DNA of 64,000 nucleotides from an uncultured Desulfobulbus sp. (GTDB lineage Bacteria > Desulfobacterota > Desulfobulbia > Desulfobulbales > Desulfobulbaceae). The DNA lies in NCBI RefSeq assembly GCF_963664075.1, contig NZ_OY760916.1, positions 1,027,501-1,091,500 on the forward strand, given 5' to 3'. The number at the start of each line of letters is the position of its first letter. The stretch's first letter is position 1. This document shows positions 33,294 to 41,933 of the stretch, piece by piece. A program made the translations under genes and the position numbers. The notes below the pieces were generated by a model. That model was not told where the DNA came from, made no database searches, and was given only the letters and a program-made list of their open reading frames with translations.

Positions 33294-34574
33294 ATGCAAT
33301 CTCGACTCGTCTTTTTGGTCTCAAGTGTGCTCGTGCTGCTGCTCCTCGCCACTGGTCCTGTATCGGCAAGTGACCTACCTGTTCAGTCTCGTCTGGTCTT
33401 GGCCAAGGTGGCGCCTTTGATGAAGGCAAAAGCATACAGCAAGGCCATAGGAATGCTTGAGCCAGCCTTGGCCAAGAAGGAAACACGCCATGCAGAACTG
33501 GCCTTTGCCCTGGGTAACTGCCGAATGCTCAGCGGCCAGATCAAAGGGGCGATCAAAGCCTATTCCCTTGCGGTACAGCTTGACCCCAAACATGCCAGTG
33601 GTTGGTTGAACCTGGCCCGTGCCCAGTATGAGAGCAAGGCCTATACAGAGGCCGGCCAGAGTTTTGCACGGGCCTATGGGCTGGAAAAATCCAAGAAAGC
33701 GCAAACCCTCTATTTCAGTGCAGCCTCCTACCAGCAGGGAGGCAGCTATCAACGGGCCATCGCTGCCTATGAGCGACTTTTTTCCGCTCATAAACGCTCC
33801 CTCAAAGCCCAGTGGCGTGAGCAGTATATCCATGTCCTGGTCGACGGTGGTCAACGCAAAAAAGCCCTGCCGTTGATTCGGGAGCAGATTAGTCGCAGCT
33901 CGGGAGAGCAAAAGACACGCTGGCAGGAGGTGCTGCTCTCGTTGTACATGCGCTTCAACATGCACAAAGAGGGAGCCGAGCTTGCCCGCCAACTCATCGA
34001 AGAACATCCCCAGCAGGCCAAATGGTGGAAGGCGCTGACCCATACCCAGCTTGCGGCCAACAGATACGAAGACGGACTGGCCGCCCTGGTTGGCTACTCC
34101 ATGCTGGAGCCATTAAATACCCGGGAAAAACAACTTTTGGCCGATCTCTATCTGCAAAACGGTATCCCCGCCAAGGCAGCGCCCCTCTACAGCCAGTTAC
34201 TTCGAGCCAAGAGCGATGCCCAAATTGTGCAACGACTCGCCTTGAGCTACCGTCAGTTGGATCAATCCGAAAAGGCGCTTGCGGTCCTGCGCAATTCAGA
34301 CAAGCTGAAGAGCAAACCCAATTTGCTGATGCTGGAAGGAGAAATATGCTACCGGCTGAAACGCTTTGCTGAGGCAAGCACCAGTTATCAGGCAGCGGCA
34401 AGTATCAAAGGGCGGCATCAGGGCCAGTCATGGCTTATGGCTGGGTACTCGGCCATGCAGAACCATGATTATCAGGCAAGTCGCAAGGCGCTAGCGCAAG
34501 CAGTGCACTATGATCGGGCGAAGAAGGCCGCGACGCTGGCGCTTGCGCAGATTGATCAGCAAATGATTCCCTAA
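33294..34574 (+). CDS. TPR-repeat periplasmic protein of the TonB2 operon
   Basis: This 426-residue protein has a signal peptide (LVFLVSSVLVLLLLATGPVSA) and about ten TPR-like helical repeats across the rest (AKAYSKAIGMLEPALAKKE, GAIKAYSLAVQLDPKHASGWLNLARAQY, DAQIVQRLALSYRQLDQSEKALAVL). A TPR protein closes Vibrio TonB2 operons in the same position, after tonB. It probably sits in the periplasm or is tethered there as an assembly or signalling partner. No enzyme motif is present. It starts 4 nt after tonB. Confidence 0.85.
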   Translation: MQSRLVFLVSSVLVLLLLATGPVSASDLPVQSRLVLAKVAPLMKAKAYSKAIGMLEPALAKKETRHAELAFALGNCRMLSGQIKGAIKAYSLAVQLDPKHASGWLNLARAQYESKAYTEAGQSFARAYGLEKSKKAQTLYFSAASYQQGGSYQRAIAAYERLFSAHKRSLKAQWREQYIHVLVDGGQRKKALPLIREQISRSSGEQKTRWQEVLLSLYMRFNMHKEGAELARQLIEEHPQQAKWWKALTHTQLAANRYEDGLAALVGYSMLEPLNTREKQLLADLYLQNGIPAKAAPLYSQLLRAKSDAQIVQRLALSYRQLDQSEKALAVLRNSDKLKSKPNLLMLEGEICYRLKRFAEASTSYQAAASIKGRHQGQSWLMAGYSAMQNHDYQASRKALAQAVHYDRAKKAATLALAQIDQQMIP

Positions 34575-34601
34575 GTATATCGACTTCTCCCAACCGGTGC
34601 G

Positions 34602-34636
34602 GGGGGATTGTGGTTGTGGGAAACCAATCGTCCCCC
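34602..34636 (+). promoter_or_regulatory. GC-rich inverted repeat between the TPR and receptor genes
   Basis: Complementary tracts ggggggattg (about 34602-34611) and caatcgtcccccc (about 34624-34636) can form a bulged hairpin in the 113-nt gap before the receptor gene. No T run follows at once, so a processing or mRNA-stability role is as likely as termination. Confidence 0.4.
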
Positions 34637-34687
34637 CTGGTATAAGGGGAGTTGTTGTTGATTTGAAATAAACAAGGAGAGAGTCCA

Positions 34688-36667
34688 TTGAACCCAAGCA
34701 AAGTGTCCGTATCTGGTGGCCTGTTCTGTGCCTTAGGCCTTATACCATTTGTTGTACCTGGAGTGCATGCTGCAGATGCTCAGGTTGTTGCCCAGGAAAC
34801 GATGGTGGTGACTGCAGGAAGAGTGCTAGAGAAAAAAGAAAACGTCACCACCAATATTACAGTATTCACTGAAGAGGATATTGATAATCTTGGTGTGAAT
34901 GATGTCGGAGATATCTTGCGGAAAGAAGGTTTCGTGGTGCGTGAGTATCCGAATTCACAAACATCGGTGGGGATGCGCGGTTTCAATTCAGACAGCATGG
35001 GGCGTGAACTCAATAGCTATATTCTTATTTTGGTAGACGGGCGGCCTGCGGGAAGCGTGAACCTGGAGCAAATGTCTACAGATAGTGTCGAGCGGATTGA
35101 GGTTATTCGAGGACCGGGCTCCGTTCAGTACGGGACGCGGGCCATGGGGGGCGTGATTAACGTCATTACCAAAAAAGGGAAAAAAGGTGTTCACGGCTCT
35201 TTAGAGACCACTTTGGGGAGCTGGGAATATGATAAACAACGCATCCAGGTTTCGGGTGCTAGCGAAATGTTTGATGCCAGCCTCTCCGCATCCCGGTCAA
35301 ATCAAGACGACTACGATACAGGCTCTGGAGCGCGGTATTACAATAGCGGCTATGATTCGAAAGACAATATCAATTTTAATCTCGGTTTTACCCCGGTGGA
35401 AAATCATCGGCTGGGTTTGGTCTATTCGCATAATGATCATAACGGAGTTGGCAGCCCGAATTACTTAAGTGCAAACGACTTGGACGATTACGTTGAAAAT
35501 AAACAGGATAACTATGACTTTACGTATGACGGCCAGGATTCAGAGGGGTTTCTTCAGTGGAAAGCCCGTTATTACCGAGTGAATGATGACTACCAAAACT
35601 ATGATCCAACAGTATATGGGGGGGCGCCGAGTTATTTTAAAGAGGTCGACAAGCAAGGTGCTCAGGCCCAGATGACGGCAAAATGGGATTTTCTTCAGTT
35701 AACTGGTGGGGTTGAGTGGAATGATCACGAGATCACCAATAGCTATAGTTTTAATAATCGTCCTAGTACATACGAAAATAAGGCAGGATTTCTTTTAGCA
35801 AAAACCTTTCTTTTTGATGATAAGCTCATTTTCTCTGCCGGTAGCCGCTATGACGACTTTACTGTTGAGGGGGATCAAGGGGAATCAGTCAGTGACGAGA
35901 ATATTTCTGTAAGCATTGGTGCCGTCTATAAGATTATTCCTGGACTTTCTGTGCGCGCCAACTATGCAGAAGCATTTAAAATGCCGACCCCGGATGAGCT
36001 TTTTATGTATGACGACTACAGTGCATGGGGGTACGGAATCTATGCAGGCAATGAAGATCTTGAGCCTGAGAGCAGTGAGACCTATGAATTAGGTGTTGAC
36101 TATTCGCAAGGTTCATTTACTGCAGGGTTGACTTGGTTTCATACGAATTTCGAAAATAAAATTTCTACAGTATATAATGCTCTGACCAATGTGACCAAGT
36201 ACGAGAATATTGAAGGAGCAACATTTGAAGGATTTGAAGGCAGTCTGCAAGTTGATGTAGGAGAAATCTTCGACTGGAATTTTGAACTGGTCCCCTATGT
36301 GAACTTTACAGCAATGACGAAGTATGAAGATGATAGCACCGGAATGGATCTCAAATATGTCCCTGACTATAATGTCTCATGGGGATTTCGCTTTGCTCAT
36401 GAGGCCTGGGGATTTTCCTCTCGTTTGAATTGTGTGTACTATGGAGAGCAAAATATAGATGATTACGAGGGGACCGGGGCAAGGACCCTTGGGAAGAATA
36501 CAGTGGTTGATCTTTCTTTTATCAAAAAATTGTACACCTTCGATCAGTATGGAGAACTTTCTTTGAAAGGTGAAATCGCCAACATTTTTGATGAAGATTA
36601 TGCTTTAGTTCAGGGATATCCATCTCCTGGGCGTAGTTTTTATGCCAGTCTGAACTATTCGTTTTAA
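34688..36667 (+). CDS. TonB-dependent outer-membrane receptor (BtuB/vitamin B12-type)
   Basis: This 659-residue receptor starts at a TTG (34688) after an AAGGAGAGAG site. It has a signal peptide (~1-29, GGLFCALGLIPFVVPGVHAA), a TonB-box-like ETMVVTAGR, a plug domain (TVFTEEDIDNLGVNDVGDIL, GMRGFNSDSMG, LILVDGRPAGSVN, IEVIRGPGSVQYGTRAMGGVINVITKKG) and a ~500-residue beta barrel that ends YASLNYSF with terminal Phe. Under the plus-strand cobalamin riboswitch, and between the TonB system and CbiK, it probably imports a corrinoid or cobalt chelate. Codon use is more AT-rich than in the preceding genes, a possible sign of separate ancestry. Confidence 0.92.
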   Translation: MNPSKVSVSGGLFCALGLIPFVVPGVHAADAQVVAQETMVVTAGRVLEKKENVTTNITVFTEEDIDNLGVNDVGDILRKEGFVVREYPNSQTSVGMRGFNSDSMGRELNSYILILVDGRPAGSVNLEQMSTDSVERIEVIRGPGSVQYGTRAMGGVINVITKKGKKGVHGSLETTLGSWEYDKQRIQVSGASEMFDASLSASRSNQDDYDTGSGARYYNSGYDSKDNINFNLGFTPVENHRLGLVYSHNDHNGVGSPNYLSANDLDDYVENKQDNYDFTYDGQDSEGFLQWKARYYRVNDDYQNYDPTVYGGAPSYFKEVDKQGAQAQMTAKWDFLQLTGGVEWNDHEITNSYSFNNRPSTYENKAGFLLAKTFLFDDKLIFSAGSRYDDFTVEGDQGESVSDENISVSIGAVYKIIPGLSVRANYAEAFKMPTPDELFMYDDYSAWGYGIYAGNEDLEPESSETYELGVDYSQGSFTAGLTWFHTNFENKISTVYNALTNVTKYENIEGATFEGFEGSLQVDVGEIFDWNFELVPYVNFTAMTKYEDDSTGMDLKYVPDYNVSWGFRFAHEAWGFSSRLNCVYYGEQNIDDYEGTGARTLGKNTVVDLSFIKKLYTFDQYGELSLKGEIANIFDEDYALVQGYPSPGRSFYASLNYSF

Positions 36668-36714
36668 TGCTGTTTACACATAACCAACCTAATCGATACA
36701 ACAAGGAGAATGAA

Positions 36715-37626
36715 ATGAAAATTACTGCAGTTGTCAGAAAAACACTGCTACTGGCCATGGCAGCACTGATCGGGTTCTGTCTCCAGAGCGTTCCTGCCCA
36801 GGCAGGCCATCATGGCAAAAATAAAGAAGCCAAAAAGGCTATCCTGCTGGTTACCTTCGGCACCAGTGTGGAGCGGGCCCAAAAGTCTTTTGACACCATT
36901 GATAAAGAGGTGAAGGCAGCCTTCCCGAAAACTGAGATTCGTTGGGCCTATACATCGAAGATCATTCGCCATAAGCTGGCCAAAGAGGGGAAAATGATCG
37001 ACTCTCCCGAGATGGCTTTGGCTCGTCTTATGGATGATGGTTATACCCATGTGGCGGTGCAGTCACTGCACATGATCCCCGGTGCTGAGTTTCATGAAAT
37101 CATAACCAATGCCAATCTCTTTGCTCAGATGGCAGACGGATTCAAGGCCCTGCGTGTTTCTATGCCGCTTTTGATTAACGATGCGGCCATGCAACAGACC
37201 TTGGATATTATCTCAGAGCAGTTGGTGCCCAAAGAGCGTACAGCTGATGAGGCGGTTGTGCTCATGGGGCATGGCACGCACCACACCAGCGACGCAATCT
37301 ACAGCGCCATGATGTACAAGGCCCAGAAGATGGATCCCAATATGTACGTGGGCACTGTTGAAGGACATCCGACCTTTGAAGAGGTGCGGGATGCCCTGGT
37401 TGCCAAAAAAATCAAGAAGGTCTATCTGATTCCCTTGATGACCGTTGCCGGTGATCATGCAATGAACGATATGGCAGGTGACGAGCCCGATTCATGGAAG
37501 AGCCAGCTGGCTGCAGTGGGCATTCAATCAGTGCCTGTGATGAAAGGTCTGGGCGAGCTGAAAGCCATTGATGCCATGTGGATTGAGCACCTGAAAATGA
37601 GCATGGGGCCCAAGAAACACCATTGA
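36715..37626 (+). CDS. cbiK: Exported anaerobic cobaltochelatase CbiK (periplasmic CbiK-P type)
   Basis: CbiK inserts Co2+ into sirohydrochlorin in anaerobic B12 synthesis. This 303-residue version begins with a signal peptide (~1-30, LLLAMAALIGFCLQSVPAQA), as in the periplasmic CbiK of Desulfovibrio. The chelatase core is intact: AILLVTFGTSVERAQ, the metal-site SLHMIPGAEFHE, MGHGTHHTSDAIYS, VEGHPTFEEV and LMTVAGDHAMNDMAGDE. His residues flank the mature ends (AGHHGK, KKHH). The ATG at 36715 follows AAGGAG. Downstream is a bidirectional terminator. Its role outside the cytoplasm is unsettled; heme/iron or cobalt handling has been proposed for such forms. Confidence 0.93.
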   Translation: MKITAVVRKTLLLAMAALIGFCLQSVPAQAGHHGKNKEAKKAILLVTFGTSVERAQKSFDTIDKEVKAAFPKTEIRWAYTSKIIRHKLAKEGKMIDSPEMALARLMDDGYTHVAVQSLHMIPGAEFHEIITNANLFAQMADGFKALRVSMPLLINDAAMQQTLDIISEQLVPKERTADEAVVLMGHGTHHTSDAIYSAMMYKAQKMDPNMYVGTVEGHPTFEEVRDALVAKKIKKVYLIPLMTVAGDHAMNDMAGDEPDSWKSQLAAVGIQSVPVMKGLGELKAIDAMWIEHLKMSMGPKKHH

Positions 37627-37654
37627 TTCCTGAGAGCGTTGATACAATAAAAAA

Positions 37655-37680
37655 GCCCCGGTTCTTCCGGGGCATTTTTA
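37655..37680. terminator. Bidirectional terminator after cbiK
   Basis: Stem gccccgg / ccggggc (37655-37661, 37667-37673) with loop ttctt is followed by attttta on the plus strand and preceded by an A run that gives T's on the minus strand. It separates cbiK from the convergent acyltransferase gene. Confidence 0.88.
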
Positions 37681-37688
37681 TTATCGAG

Positions 37689-38729
37689 TTACCAGCCAAT
37701 CAATTGCGAGCTATGCTTTGGAAAGAGCGTTTTGATCCCCAGGGCAACGCCGTAGGAACACAAGATGACCAGGCAGGTCATAAACGGCAATAACCACAGC
37801 CCACCTGTATAGGGATGGCTGATTTTATACAGGGTGACCACCTTGATGACCCAGCCATGAATGAAAAAGAGAGCAAAACTGGAACCTGCCAGGTTGGAGA
37901 GGATGCGACTTTCTCTGTTTTCAAAACGGTGCAGGACCAGCATGGCCAACAGGCATAAAAGAAATTTCTGCAGCAGGTTGATATCTATCCCGTGGAACAT
38001 AAAAAGCGGTTTGTGATAATTACCCGCCCCCATGTAGTAACTGCTTTGAATGAGAGACAGCATAAGCACGCCTGCTCCCAGCCACCAGATTTTAGGCCCC
38101 AACGTCTCGTAGATCCAGTCCCGGTTCATCGAACAAAGCATCCCAAAAAGGTAGACCGGAGTAAAAAAGAGTACCGACTGAATGACCAGGATATTGTTTA
38201 CCGGTCGCTGAATCAAGGCTGCCAGACAAAGCAAGAGGAGGGTGATCAGGATCTGTGTCTGCCGTCTCAACTCAATAAAACCGATAAACAGGGGAGAGAG
38301 CAGAAATATGATCATAATAAAAGGAATATACCAGTAGGCCAGGAAATGACCGCCGGTGATCATGCTCAAGAAAATCGGTTGCAGGTACTGATCCCAGAAA
38401 GAGGTTGTCGGGCCGACAAAGCCACCTGGAAAGGGAATATGATCGGCAAAGGTGAGGAGTAGGGCCAAAGCTGACCACAACACATAGGGCACAAACACCT
38501 TCATCAGCTTTTTTTGCATGAAACGGGTATAGCGAAACCGCGGGTAAAAGACCTGATGAAAGAGAAAACCGGAGATAAAAACAAAGAGCGAAGTGCCCCC
38601 GGTAATGATGTTGGCAAGGACTCGCTCAGGATAGCTTGTAAAGCTCCAGTCGCTTATCCAGTAACAGTGACCGGTAATGATAAGTACAATGGCAATGCCA
38701 CGATAGTATTCAAAGGATTTCAGAAACAT
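37689..38729 (-). CDS. Acyltransferase 3 family membrane protein
   Basis: This 346-residue polytopic protein has about ten TM segments. The N-terminal ESxRG-like segment reads FEYYRGIAIVLIITGHCYW, which contains the Arg and His characteristic of acyltransferase-3 (OafA/WecH) enzymes. GGTSLFVFISGFLFHQVFYPRF is the second conserved block. Such enzymes O-acetylate sugars or lipids at the cytoplasmic membrane. No glycosyltransferase or polysaccharide genes are adjacent, so the acceptor is unknown. It is monocistronic, convergent with cbiK; no strong Shine-Dalgarno is visible at the ATG. Confidence 0.88.
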   Translation of the reverse strand: MFLKSFEYYRGIAIVLIITGHCYWISDWSFTSYPERVLANIITGGTSLFVFISGFLFHQVFYPRFRYTRFMQKKLMKVFVPYVLWSALALLLTFADHIPFPGGFVGPTTSFWDQYLQPIFLSMITGGHFLAYWYIPFIMIIFLLSPLFIGFIELRRQTQILITLLLLCLAALIQRPVNNILVIQSVLFFTPVYLFGMLCSMNRDWIYETLGPKIWWLGAGVLMLSLIQSSYYMGAGNYHKPLFMFHGIDINLLQKFLLCLLAMLVLHRFENRESRILSNLAGSSFALFFIHGWVIKVVTLYKISHPYTGGLWLLPFMTCLVILCSYGVALGIKTLFPKHSSQLIGW

Positions 38730-39120
38730 GTTGGTGACCGAAGGAATTCAGAAAGATGAGTGCCGGGCATTCACTGGTGGCGGGATCGTTGTTCACGGTC
38801 TTCGAAAAGGAGCAAAGGAAGGGTGTCTGCGGGGAGGACGGAGATAAAGTCGATACTCTTTATGAAGCGCTCTTGTGCCAGTGAATGCCGGTCTGATGAT
38901 GGAACTATACAGCGTGTTCTCTGTTTCCGCTCCATCCAAATAAGCGCAAGTGATTTTTTTCTGAGAATAAATTTTTACCTGAAAATGATGGTTTGGGGAG
39001 TTGATGCTTTACCATGCGGTCGTGTCAGACTTGCACAGTTTGATGGGAAATTGTAGGGTGAATCGAGAAGTTTTAGGGCAGCTTGAACCTTCCCATCCAC
39101 CCCCTCTGAAGGAGTTTTAT
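38730..39120. other. 391-base intergenic stretch with long-range inverted repeat
   Basis: Between divergent genes, cattcactgg (38768-38777) and ccagtgaatg (38878-38887) are exact complements about 100 nt apart, with partly matching gcc(g)gg flanks. The stretch might encode a structured leader or be a small mobile-element relic. No ORF of quality and no known RNA family was recognised. The last 20 nt carry the Shine-Dalgarno of the rubrerythrin-like gene. Confidence 0.35.
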
Positions 39121-39612
39121 ATGTTTACCCTCGCCGATGTACGCAATATTGCAGTTCAGATTGAAAAAAACGGGGAAGAAACCTACCGTCGGGTCGCCGA
39201 ACAGGTGGATGATGCGGAGTTGCAGCGCATGTTTCTCTGGATGGCAGAGGAAGAAAAGCGTCACGGTGCCCTGTTTGCCGCTATCATCGATGATCGCAAA
39301 CTCTCTAAAGAACAGGCAGAGCTGGAGGCAATGGGCCGCTCTCTCTTGCAGGATATTGTGCGCAGTCAGACATTCTCGCTTGATGATGAGCAGCTGGCGC
39401 AGGTAAAGAACCTGGATGAGTTACTGACCCAGTCCATCGAGTTTGAGCAGGATACCATCGATTTTTACGAATTTCTGCTTGGCTTTCTCGATGAGGCGGA
39501 TGCGCTGGCTCAGCTTAACGCGATCATTGAGCAGGAGCGAGGGCATGTGCAGCATCTGCAAGAGATGCTGAAAAATGCGGATACTCTGGCTGGATACGAG
39601 ATACATTTATAG
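39121..39612 (+). CDS. Rubrerythrin/ferritin-like diiron protein
   Basis: This 163-residue four-helix protein begins MFTLADVRNIAVQIEKNGEETYRRVAEQ. The pattern E..GE..Y, then WMAEEEKRHGALF (ExxxxH), IEFEQDTIDFYEFLLG and AIIEQERGHVQHL (ExxxH) supplies the carboxylate and His ligands of a diiron site. No C-terminal rubredoxin Cys motif is present, so it is an erythrin-like form. It would scavenge peroxide or handle iron in the cytoplasm of an anaerobe. The ATG at 39121 has AAGGAG 8 nt upstream; an in-frame start at 39001 is not supported. Monocistronic. Confidence 0.87.
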   Translation: MFTLADVRNIAVQIEKNGEETYRRVAEQVDDAELQRMFLWMAEEEKRHGALFAAIIDDRKLSKEQAELEAMGRSLLQDIVRSQTFSLDDEQLAQVKNLDELLTQSIEFEQDTIDFYEFLLGFLDEADALAQLNAIIEQERGHVQHLQEMLKNADTLAGYEIHL

Positions 39613-39808
39613 TTGTTGATTCCGGAAAAATGATTTTGTTTTTCTGTGTATCCGGATTTTCCCCAACCCTCGAGAGAGGAGACAGTATTTCTTTGTATGT
39701 AAAAGTTTGGTTTTGTTTTAGTTTTTATTTTCTTCGAATTTAGGCTTGATTTCTGCAAATATTTGTTAGTGTGCGTTAGGAATGTATAAAGAATACAAGG
39801 AGGGATAT

Positions 39809-40450
39809 ATGAACAAGAGATTTATTGCCACAGTGACATTGGGACTGGTTTTGACAGCAGGAGTTTTTGCTTCTGCCCAGGCGGATACGATAATTGATAA
39901 CAATACCTATGGTTATTATAACGATAATTTAGGAAATATTGATAGCCTCGGAATTACTGATGATACTACTGTGGCCTACTCCACTGCTCCTGACTGGTCA
40001 AGTGCAGCCACTGACCTCGGAGATTGGCTGACTTCCCCCGGATCTTTGAACAGTAACTGGTCTGCTACTGCCGTACTCATTCCAAGCACCTGGTCAGTTT
40101 ATGAGGAGACAGCTGTTATTTATGAGATTAATGCAGGTGTTACCGGACTCAGCAATGTCATCGCCAAGTTTGGTGTCGATAATGGACTTTTTGTTTGGCT
40201 GGATGGTCAGTATCTCTACGGATGGCGCAGTAGCGGCGGATCAACTCAATGGGAATATAGTCTTGATCTTGGCACCCTGAGCGCGGGGACTCATTACCTG
40301 CAGTTACTTCGTGAGGATCATGGGGGAGCGACCGGTTTTGATATCGAGGTTACTGCTGATGCTTCATCTCCTGTTCCAGAACCTGCGACCATGCTGCTCT
40401 TTGGCGCAGGTATTGCCGGACTTTCAGCCGTCGGACGAAAGAAACGTTAA
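39809..40450 (+). CDS. PEP-CTERM sorting domain protein
   Basis: This 213-residue secreted protein has a signal peptide (FIATVTLGLVLTAGVFASAQA), a Ser/Thr/Asn-rich beta domain (~25-185) without enzyme motifs, and a C-terminal tripartite sorting signal: VPEPAT, a hydrophobic helix MLLFGAGIAGLSAVG, and basic RKKR. Exosortase (EpsH/XrtA-type) removes this tail and links such proteins to an exopolysaccharide matrix. No exosortase is in the window, so it acts in trans. The ATG at 39809 has GGAGGG upstream. Flanked by a long AT-rich 5' region and a strong terminator; monocistronic. Confidence 0.9.
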   Translation: MNKRFIATVTLGLVLTAGVFASAQADTIIDNNTYGYYNDNLGNIDSLGITDDTTVAYSTAPDWSSAATDLGDWLTSPGSLNSNWSATAVLIPSTWSVYEETAVIYEINAGVTGLSNVIAKFGVDNGLFVWLDGQYLYGWRSSGGSTQWEYSLDLGTLSAGTHYLQLLREDHGGATGFDIEVTADASSPVPEPATMLLFGAGIAGLSAVGRKKR

Positions 40451-40475
40451 TTGAATAATATTTTGAAATAAAAAA

Positions 40476-40505
40476 AGCAGGGCTTTAAAGCCCTGCTTTT
40501 TTTAT
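40476..40505. terminator. Bidirectional terminator between PEP-CTERM and FmdE genes
   Basis: A perfect 11-bp palindromic stem, agcagggcttt / aaagccctgct (40476-40497), is flanked by A6 on the left and T7 on the right, so it can stop transcription from both converging genes. Confidence 0.92.
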
Positions 40506-40523
40506 TTCAATGGTTTAATTGTA

Positions 40524-41135
40524 TCAGACCTTCTGCTCAACTTGTTCAAAACATGGAATACACATTGTCTTGCCGCCATAACGTCGGGTACGTGATTCCA
40601 TGGTCGATTCTCCGCAATGCTCGCAGACCAGACTCTCAAGCACGCGGGCTGGTCGTGGAATCTGCCCCTGCCATTCTTCGATGGTAAACAATTCTTCTGC
40701 TTCCAGGCTGAAGATTTGCTGCTGAATCATTGTACGCAGTTCCTGCAACCGCTGTTGCCCCGCCGTGTCGAGTTCTCCTGTGGTATTCTCTGCCATCAGC
40801 CGGGTGAATTCTTCCTTGTGTCCCCAGGCGTTGGGGTTGAGCAGAAGGCGAATGCCCCGACCACCTGCCCGGTCATGAAAGCGGAAGGCCATTTTTCCGT
40901 AATCCAGATGAATCAGGTTGCCCTTACCCAATGTGCAACTGGTCAGGAACTGAATGGCATCCACGCCACACATATCGGTTTCGGTGACGCAAACCAGGTT
41001 GCCCGGTTGTACGTCGGCAAATCTCTCCAAAGCAATTTCTGCTGCGCGAATACCGATGGCGAGCCCCGGACAGCTGTGCCCGTGAAAGGCTATAGTTTTA
41101 TTGATTGTTTCCTGGTCAAGCGTACATCCCATCAT
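40524..41135 (-). CDS. fmdE: FmdE-family protein with C-terminal zinc ribbon
   Basis: The 203-residue protein starts with the FmdE domain (FHGHSCPGLAIGIRAAEIAL, CVTETDMCGVDAIQFLTSCTLGKGNLI), the family first named from a gene next to tungsten/molybdenum formylmethanofuran dehydrogenase. A C-terminal four-Cys ribbon follows (LVCEHCGESTMESRTRRYGGKTMCIPCFEQ), as in many delta-proteobacterial FmdE proteins. The HGHSCPG and GVD segments are thought to bind metal or cofactor. A start at 41132 is equally possible. It follows a FecBCD-like ABC transporter in the same operon, suggesting a metal-loading or Mo/W-related role. Biochemical function is unknown. Confidence 0.88.
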   Translation of the reverse strand: MMGCTLDQETINKTIAFHGHSCPGLAIGIRAAEIALERFADVQPGNLVCVTETDMCGVDAIQFLTSCTLGKGNLIHLDYGKMAFRFHDRAGGRGIRLLLNPNAWGHKEEFTRLMAENTTGELDTAGQQRLQELRTMIQQQIFSLEAEELFTIEEWQGQIPRPARVLESLVCEHCGESTMESRTRRYGGKTMCIPCFEQVEQKV

Positions 41136-41165
41136 TGTTCTCCAAAAAATTATATTCGTGTGCGT

Positions 41166-41933
41166 TTAAGCTGCCATCTTTTCAACCGGAACAACCAGGG
41201 GAAACCCGTTAATTCGGTGGATTTCTACTGCGAGTCCGTAAGCCGCTGCGATCATTTCTGCGGTTATATCGCAGCTGCGTCCCTGGCTCAATACTTTGCC
41301 CTCTTTCAGCAACAGCACGGTATCCGCATAGCGAAGCGCTTTGTTTAAATCATGCATGGTCATGATGGCTCCCACCTGGTGTTCGTCCACTACCCGTCGT
41401 AATAAACTCATGATTTCTACCTGGTTTTTGAAATCAAGGGCGCTGGTTGGTTCATCTAGAAGCAGAAGCCGTGGTTCTTGGACAAGCGCACGGGCGATAC
41501 AGACCTTTTGCAATTCGCCTCCGCTGAGTTGATCGATGCGACGCAGGGCCATGTCTTCCAAATGGAGATGGTTGATGGCAGCGTTGACGATTTTCAAGTC
41601 GTGCTCGGCTGGCTTCCAGCGGATATGGGGGATGCGGCCCATGAGGACAGCATCAAAGAGCGTTAATTGTGCTGTCTGGCTCTGCTGGGCCACGTAGCCA
41701 ATACGGGTGGCGATCTCGCTGGGCGAGAGTTGCAATACATCACGGTTTTCCACCTCAACCACGCCCTGCTGGGGGCGGTGCATCGCGTTGATGCATTTGA
41801 GGAGTGTGGTCTTTCCCACGCCATTGGGCCCGAGGATAGCCATGAGCTCTCCCGGTTGAACTTCAAAATTGACATCTTTGAGAATGTTTCTGCCGTTATA
41901 GGCGAAGTTCAGCTGTACACCGCGGGTAATCAT
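41166..41933 (-). CDS. ABC transporter ATP-binding protein (FecE/BtuD type)
   Basis: This 255-residue ATPase has Walker A GPNGVGKTT, Q-loop GYVAQQSQ, signature LSGGELQKV, Walker B LLLLDEPTSALD and the switch His in MTMHDLN. It powers the FecCD-type permease at 41930, which it overlaps by 4 nt. Transporters of this class move iron chelates, cobalamin, heme, or in the MolBC group molybdate/tungstate. With an fmdE gene in the operon, Mo/W or an unusual metal chelate is possible. No TonB receptor is adjacent. Confidence 0.93.
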   Translation of the reverse strand: MITRGVQLNFAYNGRNILKDVNFEVQPGELMAILGPNGVGKTTLLKCINAMHRPQQGVVEVENRDVLQLSPSEIATRIGYVAQQSQTAQLTLFDAVLMGRIPHIRWKPAEHDLKIVNAAINHLHLEDMALRRIDQLSGGELQKVCIARALVQEPRLLLLDEPTSALDFKNQVEIMSLLRRVVDEHQVGAIMTMHDLNKALRYADTVLLLKEGKVLSQGRSCDITAEMIAAAYGLAVEIHRINGFPLVVPVEKMAA

